Positions 36,552 to 44,682 of a stretch of DNA of 64,000 nt are shown piece after piece. The notes beneath the pieces were generated by a model, which saw only the letters and a list, made by a program, of their open reading frames with translations, was not told where the DNA came from and made no database searches. Origin of the DNA: Candidatus Sabulitectum sp. (GTDB lineage Bacteria > Fermentibacterota > Fermentibacteria > Fermentibacterales > JCC-6). Both the position numbers and the translations under genes were made by a program. The stretch is from the NCBI GenBank assembly GCA_023145375.1, contig JAGLDY010000017.1:1-64000 (forward strand), written 5' to 3'. How positions within the stretch are numbered: position 1 is the stretch's first letter; the number at the start of each line of letters is the position of its first letter.

Positions 36552-36902
36552 GTGAGAAAAAACTCTCTTCCGGCATTAGCTCTTCTTGCCCTTGCCGGGT
36601 GCATGGGGCGGGGAAATCTGGTACAGGTGAAGAATGGATCTGATGAGATATGCGGTTCAATCACAGTATCTGTCTGTGACAGCAGCTGGACAATAGAGAA
36701 CCTTGCTCCCGGGGAAACAGAAGAATTCACCGTTGTTTACACAAGCGATGACCACTTTCAAGTCATCGTTGAGAATGAGAATGGACTAACAATGGAGGGG
36801 AATTTCGGTTATGTCACCCATGGGATCAATGATGAAACCATAGAGATCATATTCTTCGGAGATTCTCTGCAGTTCACTCAGCTGCGGAACAACACCTACT
36901 GA
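36552..36902 (+). CDS. Small lipoprotein of unknown function
   Basis: The GTG at 36552 is preceded by AAGGAG with 5-base spacing and gives a basic N-terminus and signal sequence RKNSLPALALLALAGC, with a lipobox LALAGC. The mature region of about 95 residues is acidic and beta-rich (VSVCDSSWTIENLAPGETEEF), like an Ig-fold carbohydrate or polymer-binding module, but I assign no family. An in-frame ATG at 36465 would hide the signal peptide and is rejected as the start. A terminator-like hairpin follows directly. Confidence 0.75.
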   Translation: MRKNSLPALALLALAGCMGRGNLVQVKNGSDEICGSITVSVCDSSWTIENLAPGETEEFTVVYTSDDHFQVIVENENGLTMEGNFGYVTHGINDETIEIIFFGDSLQFTQLRNNTY

Positions 36903-36930
36903 CAGGGAAAATCACCTGTCGGGTTTCTTG
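36899..36930 (+). terminator. Candidate terminator of the lipoprotein gene
   Basis: GACAGG (36901-36906) pairs with CCTGTC (36915-36920), extended by a G-T and a C-G pair, with an 8-base loop and the partly T-rich GGGTTTCTTG after it. The stem starts at the lipoprotein stop codon. Confidence 0.5.
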
Positions 36931-36997
36931 AAACAAAGCTAAGATGTATATTTCTCCTTCACAGGTTTTTTTTACATGTTGAAGGGAAGAATATCCT

Positions 36998-37174
36998 TTG
37001 AAAACCAGTTGCCCCTGCCCGAACACTTCCTGCAGATGGTACGGAAACTGTGCAGAATGCAGAGAGTTTCACAAACGGACAAGATCACGTACATACTGTG
37101 ACAGGATAAGCGGATCAGTGCGAAGAGGTTCATCAGGAATAAATCTGATGGACTATGCCGCATGTGCCGGTTGA
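36998..37174 (+). CDS. Cys-rich small reading frame upstream of and in frame with selD
   Basis: From a TTG at 36998 the frame reads KTSCPCPNTSCRWYGNCAEC, REFHKRTRSRTYCDR and on to the UGA at 37172. The pattern CxCxxxxC-x5-CxxC...YC resembles small Cys-rich proteins of the kind CPxxxCxxHGNCxECxxxH...YC found in other anaerobes, which probably bind metal. No stop separates it from the SelD frame. If the UGA is read as stop it is a 58-residue protein; if read as selenocysteine it could be an N-terminal extension of SelD. GAAGGGA lies 11 bases upstream of the TTG. No ATG is available, so translation is not certain. Confidence 0.55.
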   Translation: MKTSCPCPNTSCRWYGNCAECREFHKRTRSRTYCDRISGSVRRGSSGINLMDYAACAG

Positions 37175-38185
37175 GTAGGTAAAATGGCTCCCGGCAGGTT
37201 GTCGGGAATACTTGAGAAGCTCCCCAGTGTGCCCAGCCCGGATCTTATAGTTGGAATGGATACAATGGACGATGCAGGGGTTTACAGAATTAACGACACC
37301 ACAGCCCTGGTTCAGACGGTGGACTTCTTCTCTCCGGTAGTGGGCGATCCCAGAACCTTTGGAAGAATTGCAGCTGCTAATTCCATGTCAGACATATGGG
37401 CCATGGGTGGCAGCGCTCTCACAGCCATGAATCTCCTCTGCTTCCCCGGCGGTAAGCTTGAAATAGAGGTAGTGGAAGAGATAATGACAGGTTCCAGCGA
37501 AAAACTTGTTGAAGCAGGCGTGGTACTTGTGGGAGGTCATACTGCCGAGCAGGATGAGGTTCTTTTTGGCCTCAGTGTCACCGGCACTATCCATCCCGAT
37601 AAAGCAAGGACAAATTCAAATGCAAGGGTTGGAGACATACTTATTCTCACAAAGCGTATCGGTTCCGGCATTCTGGCTACAGCCAACAAAGCAAATCCTC
37701 TCAGGTCAGAAATAATGGGACCTATGATAGCTGCCATGGAAAGATTGAATATGTACGCCTCAGATGTACTTAACGACTACGATGTAAGTGCCATGACGGA
37801 CATAACCGGATTTGGTCTGCTGGGACACTCGCTTGCATTTGCAAGATCGGCGGATGTAACACTTGAATTCAATGTGGAAAAAATACCTCTGTTCACTGGT
37901 GTCATGGAATATGTTGATGAATTCTTCCCAGGGGGTTCTGCGCAGAACCGCAAGTATGTTGGTGAGAATGCATACTTTGACCCTGAGATCAGCGGAAAGA
38001 TGGCAGATATTCTCTTTGACGCCCAGACATCCGGGGGACTCTTTTTTTCAGTGAGAGCCGATCAGGCGGAAGAAGTGGTTACTGCTCTCAAAGAATGCGG
38101 CGATGAAAGCACGGCGATAATAGGTCGGGTAACAGAGTACAAAGCTATCGGTCAAGATCAACCCCGGCTTGTGCTTATTCCCTGA
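37118..38185 (+). CDS. selD: Selenide, water dikinase SelD, itself a selenoprotein (in-frame UGA at 37172)
   Basis: SelD makes selenophosphate from selenide and ATP for Sec-tRNA and selenouridine synthesis. The ATG at 37184 gives a protein that starts at KMAPGRL and so lacks the catalytic Cys/Sec and most of the N-terminal strand. Reading further upstream in the same frame gives GINLMDYAACAG-U-VGKMAPGRL, which lines up residue for residue with the E. coli IRLTQYSHGAG-C-GCK motif, with UGA at the catalytic position and the essential Lys three codons later. A start at GTG 37118 places Sec at residue 19. The rest (MDDAGVY, GRIAAANSMSDIWAMGG, GHTAEQDEV, MTDITGFGLLGH, DAQTSGGL) is complete. The start codon is not certain, since the frame stays open to 36983. 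Confidence 0.88.
37189..37207 (+). promoter_or_regulatory. Candidate bacterial SECIS hairpin in selD
   Basis: TCCCG (37189-37193) pairs with CGGGA (37203-37207) around a 9-base loop GCAGGTTGT. The stem begins 14 bases after the UGA (37172-37174), and the loop lies 19 to 28 bases after it, within the range known for SelB-binding hairpins. The loop contains AGGU, as in the E. coli formate dehydrogenase element. It lies in the coding sequence, as bacterial SECIS elements do. Confidence 0.6.
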
Positions 38186-38188
38186 GGA

Positions 38189-39250
38189 TCAGAATCCTCT
38201 GTAGATCGAAGCCAGCATTTCAGCAGATTCATCCCAGTTGTACATCCTGGCTTTGCGTACTCCCTCATTCGGATCAAAGCTTCCATGGTCTTCAAGAACA
38301 CGCAGGATAGTCTCTGCCAGATCCTCATGATCTCCTGGTTCAAACCAGAGAACCGACTCACCCGCCACCTCTCTGTGAGGTGGAATACCTGATGCTATCA
38401 CAGGCAGTTCCGCCAGCATACCCTCAAGAAGAGTCATCCCGAAACCCTCATACACTGAAGGACAGACAAGGCAGGTACTCTGCGCGTACAGAACTGAAAG
38501 TTCTGCAAGGTTCACCCCACCGGTAAATCTCACCCTGGAGCCCACTCCCAGTTCATCAGCAAGAGACTGGAGCTGTTCCATGAGATGTCCTCTGCCGGCA
38601 ACAACAAGATCACCATCCCACTTGCCGGCAACTGCGGCAAATGCACGGAGCAGTGTTCTGTGATCCTTCCGGGGCTCAAGATGCCCAACGGTGAGAATGT
38701 ATTTCCGTCCGGTGTAGTCAGGCAGGCTTACTTTGGGCATGGATGCGGCGGCGTTGGGTATTACATGCAGTTTTTCCGGGGAAACACCATAGGTCTCGAT
38801 GATCTGCTCCGCGATCCAGCGGGAAACAGTGATCACCACATCCGCCCGGATGAGACTTGCTTTCATGTTCAGTTTAAGGAAGAGATACCGCTGCAGGCTC
38901 AGGTACTTCCAGTTAACAAGAAAACGCAGATCGTGAACAGTAAGAACAGTCCTGATGTTGCTTTTGAACCTCGGGACAGGAAGTGTATCGCTTACCCACA
39001 CATCAGGGCTTCCGTGCCTTTCCCAGAATCCTGGAGACCTTTCAGAAAGCCGTGTGGCCAAGCTTCTGCCTGCGGCAAAGATATTCTTCTCCACTCCAGG
39101 GGCAATGTCCCCGGGAAAATCACGGGTAACAGCTGCGGTAAGGTTGAACTCACCTGAGAGCCTTTCGTGAAGCTCAACAGCTCTTATTGCAGCTCCAGTG
39201 GCTGTGTTCTCAAATGGAAGCCAGTTAAGAAGAAAAGACCTTTTCATCAT
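38189..39250 (-). CDS. Glycosyltransferase family 4 (GT-B)
   Basis: A 353-residue GT4 enzyme: N-terminal GAAIRAVELHERL, a hinge LTVHDLRFL, the C-terminal nucleotide-sugar domain starting at KYILTVGHLEPRKDHRTLLRAF, and the EX7E-type motif in VYEGFGMTLLEGMLAELPVIAS. Such enzymes extend cell-surface glycans. It stands alone, convergent on selD with 3 bases between stops. Donor and acceptor are unknown. Confidence 0.92.
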   Translation of the reverse strand: MMKRSFLLNWLPFENTATGAAIRAVELHERLSGEFNLTAAVTRDFPGDIAPGVEKNIFAAGRSLATRLSERSPGFWERHGSPDVWVSDTLPVPRFKSNIRTVLTVHDLRFLVNWKYLSLQRYLFLKLNMKASLIRADVVITVSRWIAEQIIETYGVSPEKLHVIPNAAASMPKVSLPDYTGRKYILTVGHLEPRKDHRTLLRAFAAVAGKWDGDLVVAGRGHLMEQLQSLADELGVGSRVRFTGGVNLAELSVLYAQSTCLVCPSVYEGFGMTLLEGMLAELPVIASGIPPHREVAGESVLWFEPGDHEDLAETILRVLEDHGSFDPNEGVRKARMYNWDESAEMLASIYRGF

Positions 39251-39322
39251 ATCCTCAGTTTAAAAGGTTATAGTCAACGGTACCTGTTGAATATATGATT
39301 TGAACGAGAAGGGAAGGGAAAT

Positions 39323-39735
39323 TTGGCAGAGCCAGACATAATGCAGGATGAGATCAATCAGTACAAGGACGAGAAAGAGTCAGTAAGGAACATTCTCGGG
39401 CAGATAGGTGGAACAGGAACGGCAAAGAAGGAAAAAACCGTTAACATTGTTTTTGCCACGCTTGTTTTCTTATTCTTCTCATTTGATGTGATGCGTCACG
39501 CCCTTCATATACAGATCGACTTCATGCCCGAACTGTTCAGCGTTGAGATCGCCCTTCTTCTTGTTTCCATGAAGATCATCTGGATGATCCACAGGCAGCA
39601 GAAAGTGGAGCACTTCCAGTTCTGGATACTGAACACCATAGAGTTTCAGATGAACAGCACAGCGGTAAGAATAAGGAAAATAGAGAAGATGCTGGAGGAG
39701 CTTAAGGAAGAAAGCTCCACGAAACAAAAAAAGAA

Positions 39736-39757
<22 letters not shown>
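39323..39757 (+). CDS. Two-helix membrane protein with charged ends
   Basis: The TTG at 39323 follows GGGAAGGGA; an ATG at 39341 is an alternative. The 144-residue product has a charged N-terminus (DEINQYKDEKESV), two hydrophobic helices (IVFATLVFLFFSFDVM and ELFSVEIALLLVSMKII) and a charged helical C-terminus (RIRKIEKMLEELKEE). I do not recognise the family. Its last 22 bases overlap the tRNA-Phe gene on the other strand. Confidence 0.65.
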
Positions 39758-39811
<54 letters not shown>

Positions 39812-39823
39812 ACCGGAGGCAGT

Positions 39824-39852
39824 AATTTAAGCCGTTTTCAGCAAATGGTCAA
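39824..39852 (-). promoter_or_regulatory. Promoter of tRNA-Phe
   Basis: On the minus strand TTGACC (39852-39847) and TAAATT (39829-39824) are separated by exactly 17 bases, and the mature tRNA begins 12 bases further on. Confidence 0.6.
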
Positions 39853-39958
39853 CCCCTGAAACACAATCAATTACCCAGCAAAAATTTGGCCTCTTCTTGC
39901 TGAAATAAATTCAAAAGACTCAAGCCTTGCACAGTGGATCAGAGACGCTTCGCAGCAG

Positions 39959-42709
39959 CTATACTGTCTCTGTCTGAACTAGAACAAAGGGCCTCTCCAC
40001 TCCAGCTCGAAGTCTGGTAGTTGTAAACATGACGCAGTTCATACCGGCATTGACGGCGAGAGATTCAAAGAGCTCCCTATCCATGGGAACATTGCCCATA
40101 CCACCGGTGATGATCAGTGAAAGAGGAATATCCTCCGTTCCTGTAAGGATCACTCCCGGTTCCTCTCCAAGGAAATCAACCAGATCCCTCCCTTCAATGG
40201 AAGGAGCAATGACCCCGGTAACTCCTGCTTCAACTGCCTTTGCAAGACAGGAAGAGCTCAGGGGCTTGTCAATTAGGACAACGGCATCTTTTTCCAGTGA
40301 ACGAACTGAGAGCTTTCCCCATCGCAACTCGCCAAACCCTGCAATTCCAGGAACTATAAGACCTCTGGATCTTACCCGGGCAGACATAACAGGATCAACA
40401 GAGGTAACCAGTCCCTGCATTGGTGATAGCATGTCCACCGGTTCAAGGATGTACTGAATGGTTACTATGCCTGTCTTTCTGTCTATCTCCAGTACTGTGC
40501 CTGTTGCCGGTGATTCAACCCTCTTGAGCTTCTCCCCGATTGCAAGGGTCTGAGAGTGTTCAACAAAATCTCCCAGGCGCACCTTCATGTTTGCAGTAAT
40601 TCTTTTGGGCTTCAAATCCAGTATCCTGGCTACATTCACATGGTGAGCTTTTCCATCATAATCCTGTATCTCTCTCAGTATTATCATTCCAGGAGTAACA
40701 ACGGAATGTACAATGCCTCTCACAGGGCTTCGCATGGAACTTCGGAATCCGGTGAGGCTGTTGCCAATGGACAGAGAGAATATCTCACTGTTGATAGTTA
40801 CCCTGTCCCCTTCCTTCACCTTGATCCCGCTCATTACCATTTCATCAGTTATATCATTCTTACTGTAACCCACATGCCCTCTGGCATCTACAAAATACAC
40901 CCTGGGCGGTACCAGTCTATTGGTTCCCAGAATATCTCCGGGTGCCACAGAGTCACCAGCTTTAACCAGTATCTCACCGGCATAGGAAAGGCTGAACTCT
41001 CTGTCGATCTCCTCCACGGATATCTCAGGAGCTGCCGCTGCCGGCAGGACAGATACTGTCAAAAAAACAGACGGTTCTTCCAGAAAATCCATTGGCAGCA
41101 GTTCATCCCCGAAACGGCAGTCAACAAGCAGAGGTACATCATCATCGGGTAAAGATACTCCCGGAATGCTCACCCCTCGGCAGGTGTCAAGATAAAGACA
41201 ATTCCCGGAATCAACTTTTACAACCGAGTCAGCTGTTTTGATCTTAAGACTTCTTACTTTTTTCAGCGGAGAGTATACCCGGCACACAGTGTACAGACAC
41301 TCTTCTCTGTAGTACTTGAGAGCTTCATCAGGATACTTCTCTGCTAGAATTCCCATGTGGGGACTCTGGAAATGTCTGTCTACCATAAGTGCGGTTAGAC
41401 CCTTTGGGCGAAAGCCTGAAACAAGTATCCATGCGGCTCTTCGCTTCGTTGCATGAGCCATTACTCCACCGGCACCTATAACAACAGAGATGTCCGAAAC
41501 CCTGAACGAGTCTCCCTGAACTGTTTTGAATGCCTCATCAAATTTGCATTTTCCAAGTCGTCTGACCCGTTCAGTGAAACCAACTCTGGTTCTTTCATAT
41601 CCGATCTCAAGGTGGTGCTTCCATGCCAGGCGCATTCCCTCTGCGGCAGCGGCGCATTCCACAGCCTCTGAGGTTTCGTCAGCGGGGACTACAGTAGGAA
41701 AAAGAGTCTTGCTCAGTATCCAGTTCCTGGCCAATTTCTCGTCCACAGTGGGGATATGGGCAAATACTCTCTCTGGACCTGCTTCTCTGATGATGTTGGA
41801 TAGGCTGTAGCTCATGCCTGTGTTTGCAGCCACGGTTCTCTGGAACCCGCCACGGATGTTGCTGAAGATATCGGTTGTTGCACCACCCATGTCTGCAAGA
41901 ACAACATTGCCTTTCAGCTGAGAAGTGTACCTCTCAAGTATTCTGTCCACACCGGCAGGTGTGGGAATGATTGGAGACGAGGTCATAGAAGAGAGTTTTG
42001 AGTACCCCGGAGCCATCTGCATCACATGGTCCATGAACAATGTGTGAACCTGGGAGATCGCCGGCTTCAGATTGAAAGTGAGCCCGTCAGGCCTGATGTT
42101 CTCTGCAAATGAGAGAGAGAAAAGATCTCCAAGCATTCCGGTTATGTATGGTCTGACCTGGGGATTCCCGCAAAAAACCAGCGGAAGTTTACCACCACCG
42201 AATTTTGGTCTTGGGTGCGAGAAGGCAACAAGCTGAGCCATATTAACAACTCCAGCTATTGCCCCTCCGTCGTATCCACCGGCCATTACCACCAGATCAG
42301 GTGAGAGATGCTTCATCCGCCGTATCTTTTCCACCCTGGGCATATCGTCATCGATGGCAAAGGAATCAAGAACAACACCACCTGAGCTGAATGCAACTGC
42401 TTTTGCCATACTGCCTGAGTCCGATGAGGCAAGGGCAACCACCAGGATCTGAAGCCCGCCACCGGCGGAGCTGGTGGTGTAGTATGGAACAGAAAGAATC
42501 CCGTCTCCATCAAGAAGCTCAATTCCCGTCTGTTCAGAAAGCTTCTTAACACCCTGGAGGAATCCGATGCACACGTCCTCTGAAGGCTTCTCTACTGTGG
42601 TACCAACCGCCACAGAACCAAGAGCTTTGAACTTGCCTCCGCCAACCTCAAGAAGAAGAAGCTTTGTGGTTGTACTTCCCACATCACTCACAAGCAGACG
42701 ATCAGCCAT
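39959..42709 (-). CDS. GlmL/MutL-like ASKHA ATPase with C-terminal barrel extensions
   Basis: A 916-residue protein whose first 460 residues match the glutamate mutase L (GlmL) family: ATPase motifs DVGSTTTKLLLLEV at residue 9 and LADMGGATTDI near 267, plus TSSAGGGLQILV and VMAGGYDGG. GlmL is thought to be a chaperone-like reactivator of adenosylcobalamin mutases. The C-terminal half has at least three lipoyl/barrel-like Gly-rich units (VKAGDSVAPGDILG, SPVRGIVHSVVTPGMI, SPATGTVLEIDRKTGIV), which the plain GlmL proteins lack. No mutase subunits (GlmE, GlmS) are in the window. The start follows GGAGGG. The partner and reaction are unknown. Confidence 0.8.
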   Translation of the reverse strand: MADRLLVSDVGSTTTKLLLLEVGGGKFKALGSVAVGTTVEKPSEDVCIGFLQGVKKLSEQTGIELLDGDGILSVPYYTTSSAGGGLQILVVALASSDSGSMAKAVAFSSGGVVLDSFAIDDDMPRVEKIRRMKHLSPDLVVMAGGYDGGAIAGVVNMAQLVAFSHPRPKFGGGKLPLVFCGNPQVRPYITGMLGDLFSLSFAENIRPDGLTFNLKPAISQVHTLFMDHVMQMAPGYSKLSSMTSSPIIPTPAGVDRILERYTSQLKGNVVLADMGGATTDIFSNIRGGFQRTVAANTGMSYSLSNIIREAGPERVFAHIPTVDEKLARNWILSKTLFPTVVPADETSEAVECAAAAEGMRLAWKHHLEIGYERTRVGFTERVRRLGKCKFDEAFKTVQGDSFRVSDISVVIGAGGVMAHATKRRAAWILVSGFRPKGLTALMVDRHFQSPHMGILAEKYPDEALKYYREECLYTVCRVYSPLKKVRSLKIKTADSVVKVDSGNCLYLDTCRGVSIPGVSLPDDDVPLLVDCRFGDELLPMDFLEEPSVFLTVSVLPAAAAPEISVEEIDREFSLSYAGEILVKAGDSVAPGDILGTNRLVPPRVYFVDARGHVGYSKNDITDEMVMSGIKVKEGDRVTINSEIFSLSIGNSLTGFRSSMRSPVRGIVHSVVTPGMIILREIQDYDGKAHHVNVARILDLKPKRITANMKVRLGDFVEHSQTLAIGEKLKRVESPATGTVLEIDRKTGIVTIQYILEPVDMLSPMQGLVTSVDPVMSARVRSRGLIVPGIAGFGELRWGKLSVRSLEKDAVVLIDKPLSSSCLAKAVEAGVTGVIAPSIEGRDLVDFLGEEPGVILTGTEDIPLSLIITGGMGNVPMDRELFESLAVNAGMNCVMFTTTRLRAGVERPFVLVQTETV

Positions 42710-42825
42710 TATTCCCTCCGGTGCTTAAGAAACAGAGAGGTTAACTCATTTTCATCTTAATATATACTCCGGTACAAACTCTGTTCTGTAAAAGCTGTTA
42801 ATGATCCGAATATGAAAGTGGGGGG

Positions 42826-43176
42826 TCACTCATTTCCGTAAGAAGTTAAATCTTCCCCGAGCAAATCTACACAGTGGGAGTTCAAGCTTTCTCCAGAACG
42901 AAGAGCATTGAGAGCCAGTACCCTGTGCAGGTTCTTACCAACCCTGACTACGAACTTACCGGAGTATTCTTTCCCTGTGGTTGGTTCCGGAAGGGGATCT
43001 CCATCTGCAGCATGAATCTTGATCCACTCATCAACAACCACACAAAGCTCCTTGTACACCTCTGCTTCATTCTCTCCATGTACACCGCCAAGCATAAGCC
43101 CGGGGCATGTCCCTACATAACACTGATCTTCGTGTGACCACTCCACCAGTTTGATATACCTGTCACTTGCTTTCAT
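42826..43176 (-). CDS. hicB: HicB-family antitoxin
   Basis: A 116-residue antitoxin with the HicB partial RNase H fold at the N-terminus (YIKLVEWSHEDQCYVGTCPGL, EVYKELCVVVDEWI) and a C-terminal ribbon-helix-helix (GKFVVRVGKNLHRVLALNAL), which would bind its own operator. It overlaps hicA by 14 bases and follows it on the same strand. Confidence 0.9.
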   Translation of the reverse strand: MKASDRYIKLVEWSHEDQCYVGTCPGLMLGGVHGENEAEVYKELCVVVDEWIKIHAADGDPLPEPTTGKEYSGKFVVRVGKNLHRVLALNALRSGESLNSHCVDLLGEDLTSYGNE

Positions 43177-43372
43177 TTTTGCTATTCACCTCGCAAATCA
43201 CAATTTCAACAGACCGCCCCTGATACATCTTAGCATCAGATCCGGAATTACCGCTGATCGTTATGGTCACTCCTGATGAGTGTTTGAAGTTTCGGTGACT
43301 TCCTTTGCCGCCTCGATCAACAAACCCGGCCTTTCTAAGCTTCTGAATGAGTTCTCTTATCTTCTTCGGCAT
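43163..43372 (-). CDS. hicA: HicA-family mRNA interferase toxin
   Basis: A 69-residue HicA toxin with a double-stranded-RNA-binding-like fold. The catalytic His26 is in GGKGSHRNFKH, followed by the beta strand GVTITISG. HicA toxins cleave mRNA. It is the first gene of the hicAB pair, with its own promoter overlapping the start codon. Confidence 0.9.
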   Translation of the reverse strand: MPKKIRELIQKLRKAGFVDRGGKGSHRNFKHSSGVTITISGNSGSDAKMYQGRSVEIVICEVNSKNESK

Positions 43373-43407
43373 GATATCATAGTACCATCAGGGTGTAGTA
43401 TTGTCAA
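43371..43407 (-). promoter_or_regulatory. hicAB promoter and palindromic operator candidate
   Basis: On the minus strand TTGACA (43407-43402) and TACTAT (43384-43379) are 17 bases apart. Only 6 bases separate the -10 box from the hicA ATG (43372), so the transcript may be leaderless. A perfect palindrome ATGATATCAT (43371-43380) covers the end of the -10 box and the start codon, as expected of a site for HicB autorepression. Confidence 0.55.
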
Positions 43408-43483
43408 CAGTGACCAAACTGGAATTAGCTAAAGATGAATTACACTTTACTCAACCGCTGAAAATCAATTTGTCCAATCGATG

Positions 43484-44443
43484 CTAATATCCAGGTGGAG
43501 GGGTTTCAGTGACCTGGTCAAGGGGCCGGAGAGTGCAGAGAGTGGTGTAGCCGTACTGATCACCGTTGCTGTATGAGGTTGTTGTATTATCAGATTCCTG
43601 GCAGTACTCGCAGTTGAATACGGGAAGACCTGCATTCTTCCAGTGCTGAAGAGACTGAATGTACTCTGCAGTCCATGAAGCATCCACAGGAATGTCTCCA
43701 GGGATATCACCGGTATCAGGGTCGCCTCCCCCGTCAAACCAGATGGCCTCCTGTGCAATCCCGTCAAACGCCTGCAGGTAATCAAGTCTGTATCCCATTT
43801 CAGCGGCATTCTGAGCGATGATGATAAAGTCGGAGTTCCGGCTGTGCACATACTGTTCGATCCACTGTACATACTCCACCAGGAGGTCCTCAGGGTCTTC
43901 TCCCATGGCCTCAGCAGCTTCGATCACAGGGTCGAAATCATAGACCTCAAGCCAGTCCAGGTAAATCCCGTCGTAGCCGTCATTGATGATCCTTGTGAGG
44001 TACTCAGCCATGATGGCTTTCCATTCATCGTCCCAGAAAATTACAGGGTAATTGCCGTCCCATCCGTCAGGGTCTTCTCCTGCTATCCAGGAAGGGTTGC
44101 CCACTTCCCAGCCATCCTGCCAGTACCAGCGGTAGTCCTCTGCTTCTCCTACATCAATGTAGCAGATCACCATTTTTCCGGTTGACTGAAGGTAAGCCAC
44201 ATCCCCTGCGCTGTCCCAGCCCTCTTCACCTGTAATTGATCTGGTCTGATCTATCACCAGCATGTCATAATGAGTGTCTCCCAGGGCTTCAATTGCGCCG
44301 TCCATGTGCTGGTCCTGTATCTGATACATCCAGAACTCTACATCAGACAGCTCGCCATTGGATCCGTTGCCGGAAGGCCCTGTGGAATCTTCGCAACCTG
44401 GAACCATCAAGAAAATACTCAGAACGATTATGAAAGTCTTCAT
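43484..44443 (-). CDS. GH114-type lipoprotein (endo-alpha-1,4-polygalactosaminidase-like)
   Basis: A 319-residue lipoprotein (signal MKTFIIVLSIFLMVPGC). The mature part reads as a TIM barrel of the GH114 / TM1410 type: WMYQIQDQHMDGAIEAL, MVICYIDVGEAEDYRWYWQ, YDGIYLDWLEVYDFDPVIEA and DFIIIAQNAAEMG. Family enzymes hydrolyse galactosaminogalactan-like polymers; catalytic acidic residues in DVGEAED and YLDWLE are present. It is flanked by toxin-antitoxin and IS material, so may be part of the accessory segment. Confidence 0.82.
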   Translation of the reverse strand: MKTFIIVLSIFLMVPGCEDSTGPSGNGSNGELSDVEFWMYQIQDQHMDGAIEALGDTHYDMLVIDQTRSITGEEGWDSAGDVAYLQSTGKMVICYIDVGEAEDYRWYWQDGWEVGNPSWIAGEDPDGWDGNYPVIFWDDEWKAIMAEYLTRIINDGYDGIYLDWLEVYDFDPVIEAAEAMGEDPEDLLVEYVQWIEQYVHSRNSDFIIIAQNAAEMGYRLDYLQAFDGIAQEAIWFDGGGDPDTGDIPGDIPVDASWTAEYIQSLQHWKNAGLPVFNCEYCQESDNTTTSYSNGDQYGYTTLCTLRPLDQVTETPPPGY

Positions 44444-44682
44444 GCTAAATCCTTCCCATCAGAGAAACACTATTGAGTGAGATCGAGCGGCGCTCCACAA
44501 GGATCTCAATCGGAATCTATACATACCATTGCTACTGGCATACTATATAAGGTGGCCCGGGTTGTCAACACAGGAACCAGTGTTCTTCAAGGTGGATTCT
44601 TCCCCTGTCTTTCTTGTTTCTTCAGCCGCATTGGAGCAGAGGGCGTAGCCCGGAGCGGAATGACGGCTGGTCTTTCTCTGTA

